Shown in pieces: positions 5,441 to 12,653 of a stretch of 20,996 nucleotides of DNA. This DNA comes from JAFDWI01 sp964595905 (GTDB taxonomy: Bacteria > Actinomycetota > Acidimicrobiia > Acidimicrobiales > Iamiaceae). Every line of letters begins with the position of its first letter. The stretch's first letter is position 1. A program made the position numbers and the translations under genes. Below the pieces are notes generated by a model. That model did not search any database and was not told where the DNA came from. It saw only the letters and a list, made by a program, of their open reading frames with translations. Location: assembly GCA_964595905.1 (NCBI GenBank), contig CAZQSU010000053.1, forward strand, positions 1 through 20,996, given 5' to 3'.

Positions 5441-7033
5441 ATGGACCGATCGGACGAGCCGACGCCGACGCCGACCAACGAGCACGTCGCCCTGCCCGGT
5501 CGCGGACTGGGTGCACTCGCGGGGCTCGGGGCCGCGGCCGCCGGGGGCGGGGCCGCCGAATTCGTGGCCGGCGTTTCCGAACCTGCGCCGTCGCTGCTGA
5601 TCGGCGTGGGCGACGCGGTCATCGATCTCCTCCCCGGATCGATCGACCGGGCCGCGATCGACCTGTTCGGGCACAACGACAAGACCGCCCTCATCGTCGG
5701 CACGCTGATCGTCGCCGCCGTGATCGGTGCCCTGCTCGGCATGCTGGCCCGACGCCGGTTCATCGCCGCGGCGTGCGGGTACCTCGCCTTCGCCGTGGTC
5801 GGCGTCGGCGCGACCGTCTCCCAGCCCGGCACGTCGACCGCAGGGGCGATGATCGTCGGGGCGATCGGCGCGCTGGTCAGCGTCGGGGTGCTCTGGTACC
5901 TGTTCGAAGCGCCGAGGTGTGACCGGGCCGGCCCCGCGACCCGGCAGGTCGACCCCGCACCGGTGGCGACGTCGCGACGGACGTTCCTGATCTCGGCGGG
6001 AGGCGCGTTGGTCATCGGCACACTCGCCGGACTGGGCGGATGGATCCTGTCGGGTCGTGAACGGGTCGACGACATCAGGCGGGCGATCCGGCTTCCCCGG
6101 CCGATCCGACGGGCCCGGCCCGCGCCAGTGGGCGCCGACCTGCCGATCCCGGGCCTGACCCCGCTGTACGTCGCCAACGACGACTTCTACCGGATCGACA
6201 CCGCCCTGCTCCCACCCGCCGTCGACCCCGACGACTGGCACCTCGAGGTGCGCGGCGAAGTCGACCACCCCTTCACGCTGAGCTACACCGAACTGCTGGA
6301 CCTCCCCCAGATCGAGGCCGACATCACCCTGGCGTGTGTGTCGAACGAGGTGGGAGGCGACCTCGTGGGCAACGCCCGATGGCAGGGGGTGCGCCTCCGC
6401 GACCTGCTGGACCGCGCCGGCGTCCGCAGAGACGCCGAGCAGGTGATCGGCCACTCGACCGACAGCTTCACCGCGGGCTTCCCCGTCGAGCTGGCACGCA
6501 CCACCGAGCACGCCATGGTCGCGGTGGGGATGAACGGCGTGCCGCTCCCCGTCGACCACGGATTTCCGGCCCGGCTCGTGGTGCCGGGCCTGTACGGCTA
6601 CGTGTCGGCGACGAAGTGGCTGACCGCGATCGAACTGACCGGGTGGGACACCGAGGGCTACTGGATCCCGCGGGGCTGGTCGAAGACCGGACCGGTCAAG
6701 ACCGAGGCCCGCATCGACCTGCCGAGGGCGGGCCACGCCGTCGCGCCCGGAAAGGTCGTGACCGCCGGGGTCGCGTGGGCGCCGACCCGGGGCATCGAGC
6801 GCGTCGAGGTCAGGGTCGACGACGGCCCGTGGCAGGACGCGACGCTCGCCGACGCGCTCGGAGTCGACTGCTGGCGCCAGTGGCACACCACCGTCGACCT
6901 CGGCCCCGGCACCCACACGATCACGGCCCGGGCGACCGACGGGTCAGGCAAGGTCCAAACCGCCGCCCCCGCGCCACCCGCGCCCGACGGCGCGTCGGGC
7001 TACCCGAACCGCCGGGTCACCGTGGAGGCGTGA
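5441..7033 (+). CDS. Membrane molybdopterin-dependent oxidoreductase (sulfite-oxidase superfamily) with internal Tat motif
   Basis: This 530-aa protein has about four membrane helices first (roughly 20-43, 82-102, 107-127 and 134-155). A perfect twin-arginine motif, SRRTFL (178-183), follows, directly ahead of a fifth hydrophobic segment (about 184-203). The exported part carries the oxidoreductase molybdopterin-binding domain (about 235-410). Cys299 in ITLACVSNEVGG is the expected molybdenum ligand. A C-terminal Mo-cofactor dimerisation domain (about 415-500) follows, with GVAWAPTRGIERVEVRVD. It probably catalyses an oxygen-atom transfer outside the membrane; the substrate is unknown. A folded, cofactor-loaded C-terminal domain explains the Tat motif after Sec-type helices, an arrangement known for actinobacterial Rieske proteins. 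The ATG at 5441 has GAGGAG 10 nt upstream; an ATG at 5411 without a ribosome site would add ten residues. No Mo-cofactor gene or redox partner is adjacent. Confidence 0.9.
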   Translation: MDRSDEPTPTPTNEHVALPGRGLGALAGLGAAAAGGGAAEFVAGVSEPAPSLLIGVGDAVIDLLPGSIDRAAIDLFGHNDKTALIVGTLIVAAVIGALLGMLARRRFIAAACGYLAFAVVGVGATVSQPGTSTAGAMIVGAIGALVSVGVLWYLFEAPRCDRAGPATRQVDPAPVATSRRTFLISAGGALVIGTLAGLGGWILSGRERVDDIRRAIRLPRPIRRARPAPVGADLPIPGLTPLYVANDDFYRIDTALLPPAVDPDDWHLEVRGEVDHPFTLSYTELLDLPQIEADITLACVSNEVGGDLVGNARWQGVRLRDLLDRAGVRRDAEQVIGHSTDSFTAGFPVELARTTEHAMVAVGMNGVPLPVDHGFPARLVVPGLYGYVSATKWLTAIELTGWDTEGYWIPRGWSKTGPVKTEARIDLPRAGHAVAPGKVVTAGVAWAPTRGIERVEVRVDDGPWQDATLADALGVDCWRQWHTTVDLGPGTHTITARATDGSGKVQTAAPAPPAPDGASGYPNRRVTVEA

Positions 7034-7155
7034 CCGGGCCGCACGCCGACCAACCAGGGAAGTGCGTCACCACACCGATCAGGTCCGCCATCGGCGTCCA
7101 TACGGTCGAGGGCACCGGTCGGCTCGGGCGTGCCGCTGCGGTCGACCACGCAGCC

Positions 7156-8247
7156 TCAGAGGTCGAATTCGGCCAACTCGACGGGGCGACCCTCGTCGAT
7201 CGAGCGGTGCGCGGCCACCCCCATCGCGACCGACCACACGCCGTCGTCGATCGTCACCTCCGCCTCGCCACCGGCACGGATCGCCGCGGCGAAGCGCTCC
7301 AACTCGACGTACGACGACCCGTGGTGGGTTCCCAGATGGGCGACGTCGCCGTAGGTGATCGGTCGGGTGGCGACCGGCCAGTCCGGGCCGCGGCTGCCGA
7401 TCACCAATTCGGGCGTCGCGCCTCGGGCGACCTCGGCGAATCCTGGCACGTGCGCTTCGATCTTGCCGGCGTCGCCCACCACGGTGAGTTCCTGTTCCCA
7501 ACGTGACCCTTCGGCGAACATGCACAGGTCCAACAGCGCGCGCACCCCACCGGGATAGTCGACGATCACGAAGGCGTTGTCGAGGATGTCCGAGCGGCGC
7601 CCGTCGTAGACCTCGTCGAGGTGGTTCACGTTCTGGCCCCCGCTGGCGACCACCCGCACCGGCCGCATACCGGTCACCTGGTTCATCAGGTCGAAGAAGT
7701 GACAGCACTTCTCGACCAGCGTGCCACCGGTGTTGGCGGTGAAACGGTTCCAGTTGTCGACCTTGACCAGGAACGGATACCGGTGCTCGCGCACCGCCAC
7801 CATCTGCACCCGCCCGGCGGTGCCGGCCCGCACCTCGCCGATCAGGTCACCGACCGCGGGGAAGTACCGGTACTCGAGGCCCATCCACACCAGCGCGTCG
7901 TGGCGGTCCGCCGCGCGTCGCACGGCGAGCGCGTCGGCGACGGTCGTGCACAGCGGTTTCTCCACGAAGATGGCGATGCCGGTGCCCCAGCAGTCGTCCA
8001 GCACCGAGCGGTGCGTGTGGTTCGGCGACGCGACGATCACCGCGTCGACCAGCCCCGACGCCAACAGCTCCCGGTGGTCGGCGAATCGGGCGACATCGGG
8101 GTCACAGAACGCGGCGGCACCCGAGAGCGAGTCGGCGTTCGGGTCACTCAACGCGGTGACCGTCGCCCCCGCGAGCGCGCCGAGGTTGCCGATGTGCTCG
8201 CACCCCATCATGCCGGTGCCGATGATCCCGAAACGCAGCTCGTCCAT
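7156..8247 (-). CDS. Gfo/Idh/MocA-family NAD(P)-dependent oxidoreductase
   Basis: The 363-aa product has an N-terminal Rossmann fold with GIIGTGMMG (7-15). The conserved EKP motif follows at 96-98 (FVEKPL), where the lysine is catalytic. The C-terminal alpha/beta domain contains GGTLVEKCCHFFDLM (174-188), the usual catalytic region with Lys180 and His183. Such enzymes oxidise or reduce sugar or inositol-type hydroxyls using NAD(P); the substrate cannot be named. The length is typical. GGAGG lies 7 nt upstream of the ATG. It begins 27 bp after the stop of the upstream lipoprotein gene on the same strand, so they may be co-transcribed. It converges on the molybdoenzyme gene across 122 bp in which I see no strong terminator. 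Confidence 0.92.
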   Translation of the reverse strand: MDELRFGIIGTGMMGCEHIGNLGALAGATVTALSDPNADSLSGAAAFCDPDVARFADHRELLASGLVDAVIVASPNHTHRSVLDDCWGTGIAIFVEKPLCTTVADALAVRRAADRHDALVWMGLEYRYFPAVGDLIGEVRAGTAGRVQMVAVREHRYPFLVKVDNWNRFTANTGGTLVEKCCHFFDLMNQVTGMRPVRVVASGGQNVNHLDEVYDGRRSDILDNAFVIVDYPGGVRALLDLCMFAEGSRWEQELTVVGDAGKIEAHVPGFAEVARGATPELVIGSRGPDWPVATRPITYGDVAHLGTHHGSSYVELERFAAAIRAGGEAEVTIDDGVWSVAMGVAAHRSIDEGRPVELAEFDL

Positions 8248-8274
8248 GGTCGAACCTCCGACCCGACCGTCTCC

Positions 8275-9834
8275 TCAGCCCTCTTCTCTTCGCTCGCAGC
8301 CCTCGGTACCGCCGTCGGTGTCGTTGCGGTCCTTCCAGAAGGTGTGCTCACCGTGGTCCAACGTCTGACCGAGCACCTCGAAGTCGTACTCGCCGACGAC
8401 CTCGGCCCGCACATAGGCGGACTTGCAGATCGACGACGCCGCGAAACCGGCTTTGGGTTCGCCCCACCACAGGTTCGAACCCACGACCGCACCGAAGTGG
8501 ATCGAAGGGACCAGTCCCTGACCGAACAGCGACATCGAAACCTCGGGGAAGGCGACCCCGAACTGGGCATCGACGTTCACCCCCATCGGCGCAGCCGAAT
8601 CTGCCGGTTCGGGGTCCATCTCGTCGATCTCGGTGTTCCCCGATGCGGTGATGTCCGAACCGTCGAAGGAGAACCCGGTGTCGCCCCGATAGGAGAACGA
8701 CGCCTCCGCCGTGGCCGATGCCTGCGCGGTCGCCTCGACGCTGCCGATGATGTTCGCCTTGATCTCGACGGTGACCGGGATCGGTCCCACCATCCAGATG
8801 TACTTCAACATCGGTACCGGCACTTCGAGCTTGATCGGGGTCACTCCGGCCCCCGCCACCGACGCCGACAGCTTCAACTTGGCGTCCAGGCCGTCGACGC
8901 CCACCGTGGAGCCGGCCACCTCGCCGCCGGAGAAGGTGCTCGACGAGGCCGACCGCAACGCGCCGACCGTGGCTTCACCCCGGTACGCCATGGTCGGGTC
9001 GTCGCCGCCGCGTGACACCACCACGAGGAACTCCGCGGTCTCGCCCTTGGCGGTGATGCGGAACTGGTACTTGGTGCCGTGCAGCGACATCTCCCATTCG
9101 ACGACGCCCTCGTCGGGCTTGGCGGTGATCTTGGGGCCTTCCAACCCCGCCGGCGCGTCGCCGTCACCGTCTTCGTCGGCGCTGACCACCGGCACGCGCC
9201 GCCCGTCGGGCATCGCCATCGCGATCTCGGTCAGACGGGGGACGGAAGCGTCCGGTGCGAAACCGCTCGGCTCCACCGTCGCACCCCCAGAGGATCCGGC
9301 CTCGTCGGTGACGAACTGGTCGAAGTCGTAGGTGAGCGGCACGTCCCATCCGACGGTGCCGTCCTCGATCGCATCGGCGAGCGACGCGGGTTCGGTCGTG
9401 ACCTTCACCGAACCTCCGCGCGCGGAACGGTCGGTGATCCGCCCGAGCGAGTCGCCCGCCACGAGCAGGACCCGGCCTTTCGACAGGTCGAGTCCGGCTT
9501 TGTCGGCCAGGTCCGCGTCGAACGTGAACTCCCCGTCGGCGTCGCCTGATTCCACTGCGGCGAGCGCGTCGCCCGACACCACGGTGGTGTCGTCGGACAA
9601 CTCGACGTCCCAGGTCGTCTCGGCGTCGCCGACGAGGTGAGCGGCCTGCTCGTCGGTGAGCTCCACCTCGTGATCACCCCCCGGAGCACCCTCGGCGCCG
9701 GCGGTGACCTGCGTGCCGGATCGTTTCGTACCGCCGTCGGCCTCGTCGCCCACGCCCGTCGAGCATGCAGCGATCGCACAGGTCAAAAGACCGACCAACC
9801 ACGCGGTCGACTTCCTTGGACGCCTCTTGATCAT
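8275..9834 (-). CDS. Large secreted lipoprotein of unknown function
   Basis: I do not recognise the family of this 519-aa protein. It starts with a basic segment (MIKRRPRK), a hydrophobic stretch, and a lipobox ending IAAC with Cys24, so it should be lipid-anchored outside the membrane. After a Gly/Asp/Glu-rich linker, the mature part is acidic and dominated by alternating beta-like segments. Only a pair of cysteines appears near the end (SSICKSAY and EGCERREEG), which could form a disulfide. No catalytic motif, sugar-binding module or repeat is obvious. The ATG has GGAG 8 nt upstream and a promoter-like pair further up. It precedes the Gfo/Idh/MocA gene by 27 bp, which may or may not be functional linkage. 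It is divergent from fabI. Confidence 0.85.
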   Translation of the reverse strand: MIKRRPRKSTAWLVGLLTCAIAACSTGVGDEADGGTKRSGTQVTAGAEGAPGGDHEVELTDEQAAHLVGDAETTWDVELSDDTTVVSGDALAAVESGDADGEFTFDADLADKAGLDLSKGRVLLVAGDSLGRITDRSARGGSVKVTTEPASLADAIEDGTVGWDVPLTYDFDQFVTDEAGSSGGATVEPSGFAPDASVPRLTEIAMAMPDGRRVPVVSADEDGDGDAPAGLEGPKITAKPDEGVVEWEMSLHGTKYQFRITAKGETAEFLVVVSRGGDDPTMAYRGEATVGALRSASSSTFSGGEVAGSTVGVDGLDAKLKLSASVAGAGVTPIKLEVPVPMLKYIWMVGPIPVTVEIKANIIGSVEATAQASATAEASFSYRGDTGFSFDGSDITASGNTEIDEMDPEPADSAAPMGVNVDAQFGVAFPEVSMSLFGQGLVPSIHFGAVVGSNLWWGEPKAGFAASSICKSAYVRAEVVGEYDFEVLGQTLDHGEHTFWKDRNDTDGGTEGCERREEG

Positions 9835-9899
9835 GCCGTGTGCTCCACTGCTCGTCGGATCCGTCGTTGGCCACAGGCTGTTCGGCCCGGCTGGAGGCG

Positions 9900-9928
9900 A
9901 CCCTAGTGCCCGAGTCCGAACACCCGAA
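9900..9928 (-). promoter_or_regulatory. Candidate promoter of the lipoprotein gene
   Basis: On the minus strand, TTCGGG (9928-9923) and TAGGGT (9905-9900, a TANNNT box) are separated by exactly 17 bp. A start near 9893 would give a leader of about 58 nt to the ATG at 9834, with GGAG in place. The -35 is only a partial consensus match. Confidence 0.4.
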
Positions 9929-10013
9929 CCGGACCGCCTCGGGGCCGAGTCGATCTCGGTGCCGTCACGGGGTGGACGGGTTCGTGGCTCCCGGTCGGGC
10001 GGGTGGCCCGGGG

Positions 10014-10019
10014 TAGCCT
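10014..10019 (+). promoter_or_regulatory. Candidate -10 box of fabI
   Basis: TAGCCT matches TANNNT. A start about 7 nt downstream would leave a short leader of roughly 18 nt carrying AGGAGG (10033-10038), 5 nt before the GTG start at 10044. The -35 is not evident. Confidence 0.4.
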
Positions 10020-10043
10020 CCGCTGGACCACCAGGAGGACACC

Positions 10044-10853
10044 GTGCTGCTCGAAGGTTCGAAGGTGCTGATCACGGGCGTGTTGACCCGCGACTCGATC
10101 GCCACGTCGGTCGCCCGGATCGCCCAACAGCAGGGTGCCGAAGTGCTCCTCACCTCGTTCGGTCGGGCCAAGCGGCTGACCGAACGCATCGTGCGGCACC
10201 TGGAACGGCCCGCGGACGTCGTCGAGCTGGACGTGACGAAACCCGATGACTTTCCCGCGCTCGCCGACGAGGTCCGTGACCGGTGGGGTCGGCTCGACGG
10301 GGTGCTCCACGCGGTCGCGTACGCGCCGGAATCGTGCCTGGGCGACGGTGTCCTCCACGCCCCCTGGGAGGACGTCGCCACGGCCATGCAGATCTCGGCG
10401 TATTCCCTCGCGCCACTCGCGGCCGCGCTCGGTCCGCTCATGCCACCGGGGTCGGCGATCGTCGGACTCGACTTCGACGGCACCCGCGCGTATCCGAAGT
10501 ACGACTGGAAGGGCGTGGCCAAGGCCGCGTTGGAGGCGACCGCCCGGTACGTGGCCCGCGACCTCGGGCCGCAGGGCATCCGGGTGAACCTGGTCGCGGC
10601 CGGACCGCTGCGGACCCTCGCCGCCCGGTCGATCCCCGGGTTCGACGACTTCGAGGCGGCGTGGGACGCCCGGGCACCGCTCGGGTGGAACGTGCGTGAC
10701 CCCGAGCCCGCGGCGAAAGCCTGCGTCGCGTTGCTGTCGGACTGGTTCGCCGCCACCACCGGCGAGATCGTGCACGTCGACGGCGGCTTCGGCGCGGTCG
10801 CCATCGACGACCCCGGGGGCGGCGTGAACGGTCGGACCGAGCAAACGACGTAA
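10044..10853 (+). CDS. fabI: Enoyl-[acyl-carrier-protein] reductase, InhA/FabI type
   Basis: This 269-aa SDR-fold enzyme performs the NADH-dependent last step of each fatty-acid elongation cycle (FASII), in the cytoplasm. The family marks are the nucleotide-binding start LITGVLTRDSIA (9-20), LDFDGTRAYPKYDWKGVAKAAL (142-163, read with the invariant Tyr153 and Lys160 seven residues apart as in InhA Tyr158/Lys165), Phe144 at the InhA Phe149 position, and the C-terminal GEIVHVDGG. In InhA alignment terms, Ser94 becomes Ala90 and Met161 becomes Lys156. Both positions line the cofactor or inhibitor pocket, so drug sensitivity may differ from mycobacterial InhA. The GTG start has AGGAGG 5 nt upstream. 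The orn start is 9 bp after the stop. No fabG (mabA) lies upstream, unlike the mycobacterial operon. Confidence 0.94.
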   Translation: MLLEGSKVLITGVLTRDSIATSVARIAQQQGAEVLLTSFGRAKRLTERIVRHLERPADVVELDVTKPDDFPALADEVRDRWGRLDGVLHAVAYAPESCLGDGVLHAPWEDVATAMQISAYSLAPLAAALGPLMPPGSAIVGLDFDGTRAYPKYDWKGVAKAALEATARYVARDLGPQGIRVNLVAAGPLRTLAARSIPGFDDFEAAWDARAPLGWNVRDPEPAAKACVALLSDWFAATTGEIVHVDGGFGAVAIDDPGGGVNGRTEQTT

Positions 10854-10856
10854 GTT
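10851..10856 (+). promoter_or_regulatory. Leaderless orn promoter overlapping the fabI stop
   Basis: TAAGTT is a TANNNT box whose first three bases are the fabI stop codon. Six bases later comes the orn GTG at 10863, the same spacing as at the ROK kinase and the ABC ATPase. No Shine-Dalgarno site fits in the 9-bp gap, which supports a leaderless transcript in addition to any fabI read-through. Confidence 0.5.
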
Positions 10857-10862
10857 GGCATC

Positions 10863-11417
<555 letters not shown>

Positions 11418-11441
11418 CCGCCGACCCGAACGCCGGGACGC

Positions 11442-11463
11442 GAAGCGACGTCGATGCCGCTTC
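11442..11463. terminator. Weak hairpin between orn and the WhiB gene
   Basis: GAAGCG (11442-11447) and CGCTTC (11458-11463) form a 6-bp stem with a 10-nt loop, 24 bp after the orn stop and before the convergent WhiB stop. There is no T-run. The position suits a terminator, but the stem is short. Confidence 0.3.
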
Positions 11464-11521
11464 ACGCCCCGGGGTTCGTGCGGTTCGTTCGCCCGATCGG
11501 CGATCCGGGTGCAGGCGTTCC

Positions 11522-11908
11522 CTACGCGACCGACGCGGTGTGGCGCCGGAGTCGTCCCTCCAGGTGTGCCGGGACCGGCACCTCGGGAAGCACGTCGTCG
11601 GGTCGGGGAACCCGGGGTGGCCGGCCTCTGGCCCGTTTCGAGGCCAGGACCCGCCCGTTGAGGAACAACTGCCCGCCCCAGACGCCCCAGGGCTCGCGCC
11701 GTTCGATCGCCCCGGCGAGGCACTGCTCGAGCACCGGGCAGCTCGCGCAGATGCGCTTGGCCTCGGCGATGTCACCCAGCTCGTCGGAGAAGAACAGTGC
11801 GGTCAGGCCGCCATGGGTGGTGTTGCAGGCGGCGTCGTCCCACCAGTCGCGGGATTCGTCGGCCAGCTCGGCTTGCAGGGTCGTTGGACTGCACTGTTCG
11901 GTGGGCAT
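11522..11908 (-). CDS. WhiB-like iron-sulfur transcriptional regulator
   Basis: The 128-aa protein has the four cluster cysteines of the Wbl family: Cys28 (DDAACNT), then Cys54 and Cys57 (ICASCPVLEQC) with Cys63. The GVWGG turn (75-79) follows. A basic segment around KRARGRPPRVPRP (91-103) provides the DNA-contacting tail. Wbl proteins bind a [4Fe-4S] cluster and the principal sigma factor, controlling development, redox response or resistance in actinobacteria only; the exact subclass is uncertain. The ATG at 11908 has a purine-rich GAAAG/GTGAG stretch upstream. About 30 residues after the basic tail are not part of the core domain. It is transcribed away from the small-ORF region and converges on orn. 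Confidence 0.93.
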   Translation of the reverse strand: MPTEQCSPTTLQAELADESRDWWDDAACNTTHGGLTALFFSDELGDIAEAKRICASCPVLEQCLAGAIERREPWGVWGGQLFLNGRVLASKRARGRPPRVPRPDDVLPEVPVPAHLEGRLRRHTASVA

Positions 11909-12012
11909 CGATGCTCACTTTCTTCTCTCTGACCCGAGGGGGTCGTTGGCTCAGGGGTCCGGCAGAAAGGTGACAGCGGGAGAGGGGCGAAAATGTGGGG
12001 CCAACGCGAAAT

Positions 12013-12036
12013 GGCCGTCGGGGTTTCCCGACGGCC
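12013..12036 (-). terminator. 10-bp hairpin downstream of the small ORF
   Basis: GGCCGTCGGG (12013-12022) and CCCGACGGCC (12027-12036) are exact reverse complements with a 4-nt loop. On the minus strand the hairpin lies 25 bp after the small ORF's stop at 12062 and is followed by ATTTCG. This placement suits a terminator separating the small ORF from the WhiB gene on the same strand. Confidence 0.55.
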
Positions 12037-12061
12037 GCTGGCTCACCACGTGGGTGGATTC

Positions 12062-12226
12062 CTAGGTCGGTCTTCGGGAGGGGGCGCCCGCTCCGATCGG
12101 AGCGATGGCGGTCGTGGCGAACACGAAGCGGGACGGGCGCATCACAGCGAGCATGCCGTAGGTCTTCCGGCGCGCGTCGGACCAGGCATTCGCGGTGGTG
12201 GCATGCACGGTGCGAATCACGCTCAT
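12062..12226 (-). CDS. Possible small protein (54 aa), unknown
   Basis: This minus-strand frame runs from the ATG at 12226 to the stop at 12062. The product is basic, starting MSVIRTVHATTANAW and ending with a mildly hydrophobic, Pro/Gly-rich tail (FVFATTAIAPIGAGAP). I recognise no family. Three things support a real gene: a weak ribosome-site match (GGAA about 6 nt upstream), a promoter-like pair further up (TTGACG 12331-12326, 17 bp, TCGGAT 12308-12303), and the 10-bp hairpin just after the stop. The same frame has another ATG at 12304 (80 aa), but that would lie inside the proposed -10 box. It sits upstream of the WhiB gene on the same strand, behind a possible terminator. It could equally be a non-coding transcript. 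Confidence 0.4.
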   Translation of the reverse strand: MSVIRTVHATTANAWSDARRKTYGMLAVMRPSRFVFATTAIAPIGAGAPSRRPT

Positions 12227-12276
12227 GGTCGTTCCGTCTCGGTCGGGTTCCCCCGCTCGACGGCGCCGAACGAGGA

Positions 12277-12296
12277 GTCGGGAGGTGATTCCCGAC
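12277..12296. promoter_or_regulatory. Leader hairpin enclosing a Shine-Dalgarno-like word
   Basis: GTCGGGA (12277-12283) and TCCCGAC (12290-12296) form a 7-bp stem. The segment 12281-12289 reads GGAGGTGAT on the plus strand, a 9-base match to the complement of the 16S rRNA 3' end. The minus strand therefore carries the anti-Shine-Dalgarno word ATCACCTCC. No start codon lies at a usable distance on the plus strand. On the minus strand the hairpin would begin the small ORF's leader. Confidence 0.45.
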
Positions 12297-12317
12297 CGCA
12301 CCATCCGACCACGTCCG

Positions 12318-12361
12318 ACGATCGACGTCAAGTGATTAAACGATCGACGTCGAGTGATGAA
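12318..12361. repeat. 22-bp tandem direct repeat (operator-like)
   Basis: Two adjacent 22-bp copies (12318-12339 and 12340-12361) differ at two positions. Each begins ACGATCGACGTC and contains the palindromic core GACGTC. A 22-bp period equals about two helical turns, placing both sites on the same DNA face. On the minus strand, copy 1 contains TTGACG, the proposed -35 of the small ORF, so a protein bound here would control that promoter. Confidence 0.7.
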
Positions 12362-12614
12362 GAGGCCGGTGATCGAGTGGCCGCGCCGGTTGGCGCATCC
12401 GACCCGTGAGCACGCTGGCGTGTTCGCCGAGCGCGGCTCGTCGAACGACGACCGTGAGCCGGAACCGATCTGAGCTGTCCGCGCCGCGTGAACAGCGACC
12501 TGAAACGCCGCTCGGGACCCGACCCAGCGATCGTGCCATCGCCTCCCACGCCCCCCTGCGTCGCGCCACCGTGTGACTTCGAGCAAGGAATGTGCTGAAC
12601 CGATCATCGGCCGG
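12362..12614. other. Non-coding stretch upstream of the thioredoxin-like gene
   Basis: No convincing gene appears here. A 34-codon plus-strand frame starting near 12357 and open frames on the minus strand look like high-GC by-products, with no ribosome site or family match. The stretch ends at the -10-like box of the thioredoxin gene. Confidence 0.5.
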
Positions 12615-12620
12615 TACCCT
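12615..12620 (+). promoter_or_regulatory. Candidate -10 box of the thioredoxin-like gene
   Basis: TACCCT fits TANNNT and would start transcription about 27 nt before the ATG at 12654. It argues against translation from the upstream in-frame start at 12573. No clear -35 was found. Confidence 0.4.
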
Positions 12621-12653
12621 TTTGGGCTGCGGTGGACCGGAGTTCTTCTCGCC

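Noticed and set aside
5288..6916. Minus-strand open frame (542 aa) opposite the molybdoenzyme
   Set aside because: The plus strand has clear domain motifs (SRRTFL, Cys299 region, dimerisation domain); the reverse frame is low-complexity Arg/Gly/Val.
7621..9015. Plus-strand open frame (464 aa) opposite the Gfo/Idh and lipoprotein genes
   Set aside because: It spans two convincing minus-strand genes and is made of His/Arg/Gly-rich sequence with no motif or ribosome site.
12357..12473. 34-codon plus-strand ORF after the 22-bp repeats
   Set aside because: No ribosome site at suitable spacing, no terminator and no recognisable composition; treated as chance.
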